DNA from: Albugo candida
Taxonomy: Eukaryota > Oomycota > Peronosporomycetes > Albuginales > Albuginaceae
Length of the DNA stretch: 60,438 bases
Assembly: GCA_905220665.1 (NCBI GenBank)
Contig: CAJNAR010000045.1
Coordinates: 1 to 60,438, forward strand
Reading direction: 5' to 3'
Shown one piece after another: positions 21,687-32,956 of the stretch. The notes under the pieces were generated by a model. The model was not told the origin of the DNA and searched no databases. It saw only the letters and a list, made by a program, of their open reading frames with translations. The translations under genes were made by a program, and so were the position numbers. Positions within the stretch are counted from its first letter, which is position 1. Every line of letters starts with the position of its first letter.

Positions 21687-24680
21687 CCACGACGTTCCAG
21701 TGAAGGGCCATTCAGGTCCCTCGCACCGAATCTCACATAAATAATTAGTTCAATCTACCAGCCGGATATTAACCCTTCCGAGAAAGAACGAACATATCTC
21801 CCAATAGAAACCCCCAATACTGTAGTTTCTAGTAGGTAAATGTTAAGTTGAAAGACTTACTCGGATCTATTCAAGTCGTTTTTTTTCAGAAAGTATGAGC
21901 TAAGATTGTAAGTCAGGATGCTTCCCGCCAATACGTTGAAACATAACTTACCAGACGTAAGGGAGCGTTAAAATCTCCATTTTCTTTGATTTGGTGTCAG
22001 TCCAAAACGCTATCCTTGTAATAAACATTCAATTTTGCCATAGGAACCAATAGAATCGCATTGCTTTGTGCATCTGAAGTTAGAAACACGTTTCCTTCAT
22101 CATCGGAGTTGCATATCTATTATCGACAGATGTGCAAGCAACTTGATAAGATCAGATGTGATTAAACTACATCCATAAGAGACATTCCATATCCTATTCG
22201 AAGCTGAATTTATGAAACCGTTCATGTGAATAACTGAGAGACATCTTTTACTCCACACAAAAGATTCTTAAGCATGATGAAGGATACCTGTCTCGGATAT
22301 ATTGGAATATTGATAAGGATACATGAATTTGAAAAGATCGGCCAAGTTCTCTCTATCGATTGATGGAGGAGGACATGGAGACTTTAGGGCAAAGTATTTT
22401 CTGACTCGTTCTGTTCATGATTCAAGTGCACATCCTCAGGCGCGAGTCAAAGGGAATATTGACGACATGTTCGGTCTTCGTCGTTATTTGTCTTCAACAA
22501 ATCTTCAACCAGGCAATGCAGACGACAGCTTCGACGATTGTTTGACCTATTCCTGTTCCGACGTAAAAGTACGTGTATTTTTTGCTAAGTTCTCTCCTTA
22601 CGTAAAATCTAGAAATATATCAACCCAGTTCCGAACCCGATACGTTGTGGACGGAATCGGTTTCTAACTATATACGTTAACGGTACTAATTAACTCATCA
22701 AGACAACGGAAGTGCACAAAACGTTAATTTCCTTAAGGAAAGCCGAAAGCGTGTGAATGTCTTGTAGACGCCATTTGTCTCACTTTACTTAAAAGGAATG
22801 TGGTAATCGATCTCGATCGTTTTGTCCACCTTGTGGGAAATGGTTAGATAAAGTGCTGTTTTTTAGGAGTATATAGATACATGCCGGAAAGCTCGAAAAT
22901 AAATTTAAACGCGAAGAAATGCGGAGTACTACTGATGATAATATTCAGATTGGTATAATGCGCGATCTACAAGGACGAACGTCAATTCGACTTGATACTA
23001 AAAATTAGAACTGAGGCACAGGGAAGCTGTTTTTAAGTGTGATACTCTCAATCACGAAGCTCTCAATGGTACTGATTTCATGGGAAAGAGCTTAAGATTA
23101 TTTGGTGACTACAAACACGCTAGGGTATGTCCGTATACGTTAGAAAAGCACAAAGGCGTTGTCACTGAATTTAGTGTAAGAATCCGGATTTACCTTGTCT
23201 TCGTGAAGGGGATGGAGGAACATTGACAGAACTGCTTGATCAGAAGAGAAAGTTAACATAATCGATGAAGGCTTGCAGGATTTGTTGGCAAGATTTTACG
23301 GGCCAAGAAAGAAGACGAGATTGTAAAACATTTTTACTGCAAAGGTATTGCTCGGATTGAAAAATTGTGCCCATTTTTGATTTTTTTCGCATGAATCCGC
23401 TGAGCCGATCTCGGTGCTATAGTGGTGCATCGATCTCATCAGATGCTTTCCATTTTTTTTATGTTTAATAATTAGGAGTAAGACGACATCGAGCAAAGGT
23501 CTTGTTGCTTACAGAAAAGGTCAACGAACCGCTACCGAGCTACAATTTATAAGATATATCAATCTCAAATGACAAATAGGGATATTTACACCAAATTGCT
23601 GGTATTGGATGCTTATATAGACCAGGGTATGAGGGTAGATGATAGGGAACAAGTCAGAATGGTATCGAGTGCAAGTTCTAAGAAAAGGTCAGTGCTGGGT
23701 GCTTTAAAAATTCGCAACCGTTTTCCATATTTCGGGTTACCAACTGCTTCGATTTCCTGCATCTACACCGCCATTGTCGGGAAAACCGAGAGATAGTTTT
23801 TTTTGCTCGACAAAACAAGGAGAGCAGTAGATCGTGCTTTCGATACCATGCGTCAGAATGGCTCCGCACCGTGGCGTTTTTATCAGGTCATCTTACAAGA
23901 AATATGCTATGGTTTGTATCTAGCGTACCCCCGGTAGCCTGTAAGAAGTACCTAGTTCTTCACCACCTGTGATAGCCAAAGAGCCTGAATCAAAGAAACT
24001 AAAATAGTCAATATGCAACAAGTGAGCAAAACGTATTGAGCATCTCGAATCACCAATGCCCATGCTATACATTTTCCAGATTGTTGAAAGCTTTACTTAT
24101 TACAAATTCTACCACAGCACTGCCAATACAATTGTTCTACAATGGACTTATCGTGAGCGCAGTCGACCGAATATTTACTTTCTCTTCAATACAACGTACT
24201 GAGAATATGCAGGAACGCTAACATGGAGCCAAACCCTACCAAACAAGTTTTGGGGCGGGAGAACTATTTGTGGTGGAATAATGTCTCTATTCAAGTTACT
24301 CGACGCATTGCTTTGTGATCCAAGAAGAGGAGCCGAGTTGCACCGATCGATATGCTACTCGAAGCGTATCTACAAGAACCATGCTCGTGGATGATGGGAA
24401 ATTTGTATACATTGCTTCCTTCGAATCGGAAATAGCGAGTTTTGCTGATGCATACGAGAAATAAAAGACCGCTAAAAACCGTTCTCAACTAGTTCGCATG
24501 GACTGAAAAGATATCCACTACGTTGTGGGTGATGCTTCACCCATACGAAGATTTAGCATTTTTTTAGCTTTTTTAGTAGTATTCATTGAGCCGAAATGAT
24601 AGCACATATTTCGACAGCCTGAGAAATGCGCCCCAGTTCCTGATTGCTAATTCGCAGACGACAACCTCTTTAGACCCTCA
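21687..24680 (+). other. Duplicated block with decayed coding-like remnants
   Basis: No intact gene. Pieces of it match the inverted partner in ways that suggest former coding sequence: 22.26-22.45 kb in the frame reading LYRLMEE..ETLGQSI against LYRVIEE..KTIGRSI near 53.2 kb, and 22.89-22.95 kb reading NAKKCGVLLMII against NTKKCGILLMII near 52.25 kb. Around 24.03-24.30 kb a stretch (NSTTAL...YNGLIVS) aligns with NSTTALLKEFLHNCLIMS near 50.63 kb and loosely resembles the catalytic core of an LTR-retrotransposon reverse transcriptase. The whole may be an ancient retroelement, but this is weakly supported. Confidence 0.35.
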
Positions 24681-27600
24681 AAAATTCCAGTCGATTATTT
24701 GAATGTTCATAAAAACAATGGAATATCGTCAACGGAAAAAATGAAACATTTTGGAGGCATGAAATCATGATAATACTTCTTGTATAGACAGCAAGATTTC
24801 ACTTTTTTAAAAGGATCACCGTAATCATGCATTAATTTTCAATTCGCATTAGGTCATGCCCCAGTACCGAAGTACACCATTCCCAAATTGCAGCGCTGGG
24901 ATATATAATCTGATGCGATTAAACTACGAAATTTCTAGAGCGACGGATATCCGGGCTGATTTGAACGGCCGGGGGCAACCCGTGCTTTCGATTTTTGCAA
25001 TTGCGCACGCGTAGAGGTGGTCGCTGTGATGAGAATTGTGATAAATGAAAGCTGACTTTAATTCATGCGTCGATAAAGATGAAAGAAAGGCAAAATCAAT
25101 TATTATCCCCGTCACACATCTTCAGAAGAAAGAATGACCTACTGTAGAAAAGTATGAATCAGATTTTTACAGTCGCTTGAGACACTGATCTGTGCATTGG
25201 TTTATTGATGTAACTAATTTTATTCGTGCGGAACATCACGTAATCAAATTCAAGTATTAGATGAGAAAGTTAAAATCTTAATGGACATGAAGAAATATGT
25301 AAACTTTTTATAAAGCTCACCATCCAACCATATGCAATGAGATGATAATATTTGGCATCGATATAATTAGGAAAATTTGTGCAAGTGCGTTGGGTTCCAA
25401 ACCATTAGCAGACTAAATGAAAGCAGAAATTTGCTTGCTTACTTTCTGTATTCGCCACATAGATTTCAGACGAAGGAACCAATTTGAAAAAAGAGCTCTA
25501 TCGTGAAGTTGTGTGGGTCCTAAGATCATTACATCCTGGCTGAAAGAGGGAGTAGAATTTACTGGAATATACAAGGTTATACTCAGAGAATGGAGATCTC
25601 AGTACGCCAAGATTGTTTATTTGATACTGTCGCCAATCCATTATTCGATGAGACACTCCATACCGACAGAATTTGAGTAGAGAGTAGACGCAGTCTACAT
25701 AACCAAAAGTTTGAATCTGTTCATATCCGTGAAGGTGTGACTACTAATAAGCATCGAAGAGACTAAGAAGAGAGTAGATATAGCTCTAGTATATAACTGA
25801 AGTAATGCATTTCAAGTGAAGAAGCTGGAGAAAATTACATTGATGATATAGTGTTCTTCTCAGCATTTATATAGCACACGTAAAAAAAGCATTCTTCACT
25901 TCATGTCCGTACATGGAAGCTGTCTTTATAACTGCTTGTTTCAATATTTTTCATCGCGTCGATGACATGTCTGCAGTATAAGATCTGGTCTAGGCAAAAT
26001 GCGGCATTTGAAACTCTCTGTACATGAGCTACGACGTAATTCAGAAACTAAAACATTTCTTGTGTTAATCTTACGTGATTTCACGTGCTTTCTCTATTAC
26101 TGATCTCTTCTCCAAACATCTATAGCCTTGAACCTAGACACACTGATTCGTTGCTCAAGTTATTACAAGCCATGACAAGCTTCCCTTTTCACCGGGCTTT
26201 AAATATGTCGAAGTGCAAGAAAACTTATGCTAAGGAAAGCCGTTTTTCTTTCTTTCTGCATCTCAACTCTGATTACATAAATAACTACGGGTCGCAATTG
26301 GCGCAGGGTCTCTGTTCATGAGTCTTTTATCTTAGTTGCTCGTGAAATAGGAGCAAATGTCTTTGAGCTGAAATAAACGATAGCCTTATTACGGCAGCAT
26401 ATATTTCTCTTTGATCTTGTAGTCGCCGCTAGGTGAGATTATTTGGACATACTTTTAGCATGACTTGGAAGGTATGTAGATTTCAAGCTTCTTCTCAAAG
26501 GTTAGGTTCAACTCCTCGTCAACGTATACTGATTGTGCTCCTGCATGTGAATTCATGTCAAATACTTCAATGGTGGTATGATCTAATTGATGAAATATGT
26601 TTTTTTTTCACTCACACGCGTCCGTAAGTCACTAAATTCATCACAACTCTATGCCTTTACTCTTAATATTATTCATCGATTCATCATTGTCTTTTCCATT
26701 CTGTCATAGAACCAAGGATTTGGTAACGAATACAAATCTGGGTTTACGGGATCCTAGTCGGCGTTGATGCGCTGAAGTAAGTCTCGCCATTGCATATATT
26801 TCAGTAGCATTACAAGCCAGTGCGGCAAGTATGCGGATGTAATATTCCAGAGATATTGCTAACCTTTTTTTTCATTTTTTTTAGCTTTGAAATAATACTA
26901 TCTCCAACGGCGTTCATCACAGTCGATTCGCTTCTTCTTTTTTTCATGTCTAATCGGTCGATTTATAATGAACCAATCATCATGATATCGTCTATATTTA
27001 GTCTGAATATAGGATTATTCCATTTTCTGATCATAAGTGATGTCCTGCGTCCTTAAACCAATACGCCTCGATAATCGCTGACAGAATCAAAACAGTATCT
27101 AAGAAAGGTTGTAGCTAACAGAGCAATACCACGCCCCTGTTGGGAATAGAATAGAAGGATGAATGAGAAGCTTCAAACCATTCCTAGCGTGCACCTTGTT
27201 GCTTCATCAGGTAGAAGTTGATTGTGATAAAAGCACTTTGTATGCTTAACACTGGGTAGAATGCAGATCCGGTGCAGCCAATCAGATTGAAGTGACTACC
27301 TTGCAAAAGGACGTGCACATCACAATACTCATGAAGTATTACTTTATGAGTTAGCAGGTAAAACGACTCATAGTGGAGTATTTTATTCCAAATTAAGATT
27401 CAGGAATTTCACCATGTGTCAGTAGGAAATAACTGTGGAATGGTCCTCAAGTAAAGGCTAATCCTCTTCCCAAATGCGCCCGCAAAAGCGTTTCTTTGCC
27501 TATAGAAGCGCTATCGATGTAGCACTCCAAACCATCGGACCACTTTTATAGACTCAGAAACGTACACTGGCACAGCCTATAATCACTACAACGTTTCTAT

Positions 27601-28214
27601 CAGTATGGTTGATCAAAGTGCGTAAATAGAAGATAAGGAATTGTTATGGTGCAAGACGAATACAAAAAGCTGCTCTCTGGCCGAGTGCGCCGCAGATGGT
27701 ATTTGATCAGCTGTAGCGTTGTTGGAACACATAATCAGGATCGTTTTGCAAAATAATGTCAGGTGGTGTATTCTTGCTCATAGATGGTGACTTAAAATAC
27801 ACTTATATTTACTATGCAGAAGAGTTGTGTCATCGTATGTGGGAGCCACAGTGACGTTCGTGGGCGAAAATGGTAATGCGAAAATCTTTTCATGTGATCG
27901 CTTTCAATAAAGCCGAACATCAATATTCTTGGAGTCAAGGGTATTGAAAGTGAAGTGACTTGGGAGATGTTCGTATTGATAGACGCCATCAATACATCAA
28001 GGGCGATAGAAAAACTTAACACTTAGCTTCTATGGTTATATGAAAGTAGGGTTGAAAAGAGTCATACAGTAGTCAGGGATGATACCCTTTCTGCATCGTG
28101 CGAGTGATAAAGATTGCATCTTGGTAGGTTTGATTCTACGAATTATATTTATAGCTTGCAGAGAACTTGGTGAAGACCTGAAGGAAAACTTTAGCTGATC
28201 GATAGCTCTCCAAA
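24681..28214. other. Gene-free interval
   Basis: 24.9-25.2 kb includes 'atcagatttttaca', also found at 10905 as part of a palindrome. From about 26.4 to 28.2 kb the DNA resembles the downstream flanks of the other minus-strand CCG relics; 'gtcggcg' followed by 'gctg..gtctc.ccattgc' near 26760 matches 18150-18195. 25.2-26.4 kb shows nothing recognisable. Confidence 0.4.
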
Positions 28215-28433
28215 TCGGTAGAAGCGTATTCAAGCATACTCGCCTTGGCAGGAATCGCTTGCTGTGAAACTGAGTACCTCCCCACATTCTTCTTGAATTA
28301 CTGCATCATACCGAGCCTACTTTTTTTTGAATTCGAAGACATTTGGTCGAGTGATAGAGATATCCAACACTTGCCCTGCATCCACATTTAAAGCTCCACA
28401 CTCCTTATTACAATAACCTTCTCAAGGACACCT
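28215..28433 (-). pseudogene. CCG-class effector pseudogene (copy 6), C-terminal part beyond the Copia insertion
   Basis: On the minus strand, read just after the Copia 5' LTR, a frame gives NKECGALNV...QVLDISITRPN, which aligns with the fifth Cys module and C-terminal region of the intact proteins (MECGVLHLG..QLLDVSSIRSM). A stop precedes it and further decay follows. It ends at the CACCT target site. Together with 32957-34437 it makes one former gene, split by the transposon. Confidence 0.75.
28429..28433 (+). repeat. Target-site duplication, left copy (CACCT)
   Basis: Five bases directly before the 5' LTR, identical to 32952-32956 directly after the 3' LTR. Five-base duplications are typical of Copia integration. 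Confidence 0.85.
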
Positions 28434-28581
28434 TGTTGGAAGGACTTAAGAATATGCTTTAGGTTCCTAGTCAGACTTGGTACTCAGTCTAAACGTTTGG
28501 TCAGGACTTTAGTTTTCTAAGAATAAAACCTTCCTTTCGGCAATTTCTTGGAACGCGACCATCTTCGCTCACCTTCTCACA
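28434..28581 (+). repeat. Copia 5' LTR
   Basis: 148 bases, TGTTGGAAGG ... CTCACA. Aligns without gaps to 32804-32951. Confidence 0.85.
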
Positions 28582-28585
28582 GGTT

Positions 28586-29586
28586 ATGAGCCTAACCAAG
28601 ATTCTATCAGCCAAAAACATGGACGAATCCGACGGATCAGATGAGCAAGAGATTGACAAAATGATGCTGTTGCTGGAGACATTCGGAAATCGACTGGACA
28701 AAATCGAGACCGAGCAGAGCATCAGCTCGCCCGTACCAGCACCACCTACGCGAACAGAGAGCATATTTGCTGGTCCAAGCAACCTAAGGAAAGGGTTTGA
28801 CAATGTCATCCCTGGATGCGAAACCGATGCAGCATCGTGGAAGCGGGATGAGAAGAAGCTTCGTACATGCCATGCAAAATAATGCGCTGGACGGGCTAAA
28901 TTGAGTGAGATCCCCAGCAGCAAGGGTTAAGAAGCTCGCCGTTTAGCCATTCGACGGGATAAAAACCTACCTTTGACTTGGACTGCCGTTAAGAAATGGG
29001 ATTATCGTTTCTTGCGGCACCATCGCATGCGCAACAAGAGCCGGCAAGATTTGGAGTGAGGAGGTGAAGTTGGACTGCCTTGGACGGCATCTCAACGGGA
29101 TAGCTCTTACCTATTACAAGCAGCAAGTACCTCAATGGATAAATCGATGATACAGCGTTGAAGAAGTGATGGACTGGATCAACTAAGTGTTTCGACCCAA
29201 CATCACCAGAACGCAAGCAACGCGCATGTTTACCGCAAAAAAAAGAGTGAAAGTTCTTGAAGCGAGCATGTTTTGTCCTGAGGGTAGTAAGTGAAGCAGT
29301 CGGTGGAGAAGACGATACGCTCCTGGGAAGCGTTATCGAGTACGCAAAGTCTGATTTCAAACAAGCTCTGATGGCCCGTGCCAATACAATAAGAGAAGAC
29401 ACCGGAAGGCAAGCACAGGAACTGTGTCAGTTTGCCCAGCTTATGGATTAAGACACCATCAGTAAGGCTCCAAGAGGCCCGAAGAAATGGAATCGAGACC
29501 GAATGGGCGCAATAAAGGAAACCAAGCTAAAGAAGCAAACGAACTGTTACAATTGCGGGAAAAGTGGACATATGAAAAGGCATTGC
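28586..29586 (+). pseudogene. Copia gag remnant with zinc knuckle
   Basis: The ATG at 28586 begins an open stretch to 28882. Capsid-like sequence continues broken (YYKQQVPQWI near 29115) and in 29257-29451. A CCHC zinc knuckle (CYNCGKSGHMKRHC, C-x2-C-x4-H-x4-C) is encoded at 29545-29586. Gag packages the element RNA in living relatives. Stops at about 29150 and 29187 and several frame changes show it is dead. Confidence 0.75.
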
Positions 29587-29678
29587 CTGAAACAGAGCTT
29601 CTCCAGCAACGAAGAAAAAAAGACATCGTCGTAGGGAATGGATACAAACATACTACGCTGGAACAAACGTAGAAAGTA

Positions 29679-30821
29679 TGGATATTAGACAGCGGATTCA
29701 GCAGGCATCACGTGACGGATATGAACACGTTGCAACATCGCAAGAAATGAAACAAATCATGCATAATTCCCAATGGGATGGACATGAAGATGGGATGGAC
29801 AGGATCGGCGAAGATTATCGCAATAGTCAACGGTTTACCGAGGAATATTTACTTGAACGACTTGCAACATTCGGAACACCTCCCTCAGAACATTGTCTCG
29901 TATGGAAAGTTGGAGGCAATAGGATGCAAATTGACGTATCAAGCAGATGGATAGAAAGTTGTCCAGTGTACTTCTGATGGTGCGATCGTGTTCAAAGTGA
30001 GTATGGTCAAGAATTTTTATCGTTATCGATGCAGAAGGGCGAGAACACGTCTCCAGTGTCATGGAGATACTCGCTTCAATTGAGTCCGTGGAATAAACAA
30101 ACAAGAAAATGAGCAATCTTTTACACTTCCATAAATATATCGATATTGATGACCGTCGGTGTTTGAGTGCATTACTTGCGCGGGAAGCAAGCAAACAAAG
30201 AACAAACAGTCTCCGAAAGATACTGGTATGAACTCACCAACGGAACAAATTGGTGGAGTCATATGCAGTGATATGAAGGGTTCAATAACGCCTCTAGACC
30301 GACGTGAAAATTGATAGGTGGTCAATTTTATTGACTACAAATCGAATTATTGTCGGGTATTCTTGGCAAAAACTAAGACTGAAGCAGCTCTAAAGTTCCA
30401 CCATTTCCTGATTCACTTCGTGAGGCTATTCGATTGCAAGATTCATGTTCTACGAACGGATGGCGGTGCTGAATACAGAAATATCGACCTTTATTGCAAA
30501 GAAGAGGGTGTACGAAGACAAATCAACGAGGCCGGAAACCAAGCATCGAATGAGAAATTTGAACAAATGCATAGGACAGTCATAAATCCAGTGCGGTCTA
30601 TGATATTTGGAAGATCCATGGCGCTATCTTTTTTGGCAGATGCCGCGGAATACGGGACTTGTATTCTTAATAGAAGTCCAACCAGAGAGAGTGTAGGAAG
30701 ACAATCTCCTTTGAAGTTTCTGACTGGGAAGGATACAATTCTTGTTGATGTCGTAACAATCGGCTCACCTTGTTCGGTTCGAATTCGCACTGGAAAAAAA
30801 TCACCTCGCAAAGCGAAGTGA
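29679..30821 (+). pseudogene. Copia protease and integrase remnant
   Basis: WILDSGFSRHH at 29679-29711 is the Copia aspartic protease active-site block, with DSG at 29688-29696. The integrase core is mostly open at 30318-30821: DYKSNYCRVF, then LRTDGGAEYRN, which carries the second catalytic Asp, and later NEKFEQMHRTV and a GRSMALSFLADAAEYGTCILNRSPT block typical of Copia. Between the two domains the frame is broken repeatedly. Confidence 0.8.
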
Positions 30822-31138
30822 GCGAGGCATTGTTATGGGAAAATGTGATGAAACAAAAGGGTACAAAGTGTATATACCCAAATCAAAGACTGTTTCCAGT
30901 CTAAACACTTATCAATTGAGGAGTCAACGCTGGAAGGAGCAAATGGAAATGAAAATATCAAACGACGTCAACAGGATTTGACAGATATAGACGTGCAAGC
31001 TCATGCGGATGCCATTGTTAGAAGGAAATCAATCACGACTTCTGCAAGAAGGCGAACGAATCTCAACAAGAAGGACCCAAGAAACAAGATGGTTACCAAA
31101 ACCAAGGAGGCAAAGCTTCAGCTCGAGAGATCGCTTCA

Positions 31139-32640
31139 GTGCTTATTGAGCCGGATCCGAAGACGTACAACCAAGAAATTAAGTCAGGCAAGCATGTCGA
31201 ATGGAAGGAGGCTACAGACGCAGACCTAGCCACACTGGAGGAAATCCGAACATGGATGATTGTACCAAGAACTAAAGATATCAAAGCATTAATTACAAAG
31301 TGGGCAGTGAAACAAAAAAAGGACGTAAAGGGGAATTTGGAACGGTCCAACGCTAGATTGGTTGCCTGCGGGAACGAACAAGTACTCGGAGTCAACTACA
31401 ATATGACATTTGTAGCAGTCTTGGATTTAGGGACAGCAAAGCTCATACTAGCTTCAGCGATGATCTAGGGAATGCCATCGAGGCATGGTGACGTTACTAA
31501 TGCGTACGTAAATGCACCAACAGGAAAGAACTTGGATCTGTACTTGCACATGCCTCAAGGAATGGAAATTTCGGTTTCCAAGATTAATGAGCTCGGTGTT
31601 ACTAGTCATCGTCAAGTAGTACTGTGATTACAGAAGAGCGTTTATGGGTTGGACCAAGCAGGACAGCTATGGGGTCACCTTTTGCATCAAAAGCCAAGCG
31701 ATGCAGGTTTTAAGCAACGTCTCGCAGACTCATGTTTATGTTACGACCAAGGCACAAAAGAAACTACGGTTTTGAGAGTATATGTCTACGATATACTGAT
31801 AACGGGGACAAGTCTTTCGAGAATCGAGGCGACATTTGATAGTCTTTCAAGTCTTTCATTTAAGCTACTCAGACACGTCAGCAAGCTTCTGGGAATGCAA
31901 GTTCGGTACAGGGAAGAAGATGGACACTCTTTGGATCAGGAACCGTGCATATGCGAATTGATAACGAAACTGGGTCTGGATGAAGCACATCCAGTTTTCA
32001 CGCCTATCGGTCAAGACTACAACGATAGCACAAAATCAAATTCGGACCGGGAGATGCGTTCAGTCAAGAAGCCAAATTTCAAGAACTTCCAGTCTTTGGC
32101 TGGAAGCCTTTTATGGTTTTCGCGTTGCACTTGTCCAGACATCAGTTTTGCTACACACAAGCTGACGAGACGTACTCATGCCCCAACAGCACCTGATTGG
32201 CCGTTAGGTGTCGAAGTGAGGAGTGATCTCAAGGGAACAAAAAGTCTAAAGCTCTATTTTGGGTGGTGAAGTATGCACCAATCTCAGAGAAGTCACTCTA
32301 GAAGCGTTTCCAGATGCTGATTATGCGGCGGATAATGAAACGAGAAAGAGAGTATCCGGTACAGCATTCATTTTGAATGGAATGGCGATCAGCTGGCCAT
32401 GAAGGAAGCAGCACTCGGTGGAATTATTTACGATGGAAAAGGAGTTAGTAGCAGCATCGAAGGCATTGCAGAAATTACGTGGAGGAATGGAATTATTCAA
32501 AGAGTTGAAAGTCAAACTGAAGGAGCCAATCATCTTATGGTTTCATAACCAGGCGGCTATCAGTCAGTTCTTAACGAAGCTACTTCAATCAAGGCTAAGC
32601 ATATCAAAGTCCGACTGAAGTTCGTCAGAGCTGTCATTGT
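31139..32640 (+). pseudogene. Copia reverse transcriptase and RNase H remnant
   Basis: The N-terminal RT block (WKEATDADLATLEE, then TKWAVKQKKDVKGN, ARLVACG) is at 31139-31468. The second block is at 31649-32269: YGLDQAGQLWGHLL, then YVYD where Copia RT normally has YVDD, then FQSLAGSLLWFSRCTCPDISFA. RNase H pieces follow to about 32640 (FTMEKELVAASKALQKL). Frame changes separate the three pieces. Confidence 0.8.
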
Positions 32641-32803
32641 CAACCAAATTATCGCACGAAGGTACGTGCGCACATCTATAACGATTTTCGACTTGCAGCT
32701 AAAGGCGTTTCCGACACAGGATTTAGAGAGTTATGGAAGTTACGGGATTGAACGATGCAAGTTAATGTTGACAGAATTTCAAGTGAAACCAGAAACGGAG
32801 GAG

Positions 32804-32951
32804 TGTTCGAAGGAGTCAAGAATGTGCTTCCGGTTTCTAGTCGCACTTGATAGTTAGTCTAAACTATTGGTTAGGATTCTAATTTTCTAGGAATAGAACC
32901 TTACGTTCGGCACTTTCGTGGAACGCGATAACTTTCGCTGACCTGCCAACA
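32804..32951 (+). repeat. Copia 3' LTR
   Basis: 148 bases, TGTTCGAAGG ... GCCAACA, paired with 28434-28581. The duplicated CACCT follows at 32952-32956. Confidence 0.85.
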
Positions 32952-32956
32952 CACCT

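Larger units (their letters stand above)
17700..24680 (-). repeat. Inverted segmental duplication, copy C (partner 50.3-58 kb)
   Basis: This block matches the complement of 50.3-58.0 kb along most of its length. Anchors: downstream flank (18553 and 57350), the CCG gene body (19067-20734 and 54865-56469), the promoter, the divergent ORF (21270 and 54322), the hairpins (21619 and 53966), 'attcaagtgcacatcc' (22423 and the complement near 53170), 'aagaaatgcgg' (22913 and the complement near 52250), and 'tactgagaatatg' (24199 and the complement near 50600). The end at about 24.67 kb corresponds to the point where the LINE relic begins in the partner. Confidence 0.65.
28434..32951 (+). mobile_element. 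Ty1/Copia LTR retrotransposon, complete but dead, inside a CCG gene
   Basis: LTRs of 148 bases at each end (28434-28581 and 32804-32951) begin TGTT and end ACA. By ungapped hand count they differ at about 32 of 148 positions, roughly 78% identity, so the insertion is old. CACCT flanks both sides. The Copia domain order gag, protease, integrase, reverse transcriptase, RNase H is visible, with many stops and frameshifts. Just after the 5' LTR, GGTTATGAGCC is a likely tRNA primer-binding site. The element is 4,518 bases long and opposite in orientation to the gene it interrupts. Confidence 0.9.

Noticed and set aside
22323..22667. ORF of 114 codons, plus strand
   Set aside because: The matching frame in the inverted partner has stops, and a different frame shows the more protein-like conservation.
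28501..28923. ORF of 140 codons, minus strand
   Set aside because: Antisense to the Copia LTR and gag start; the plus-strand Copia interpretation explains the region.
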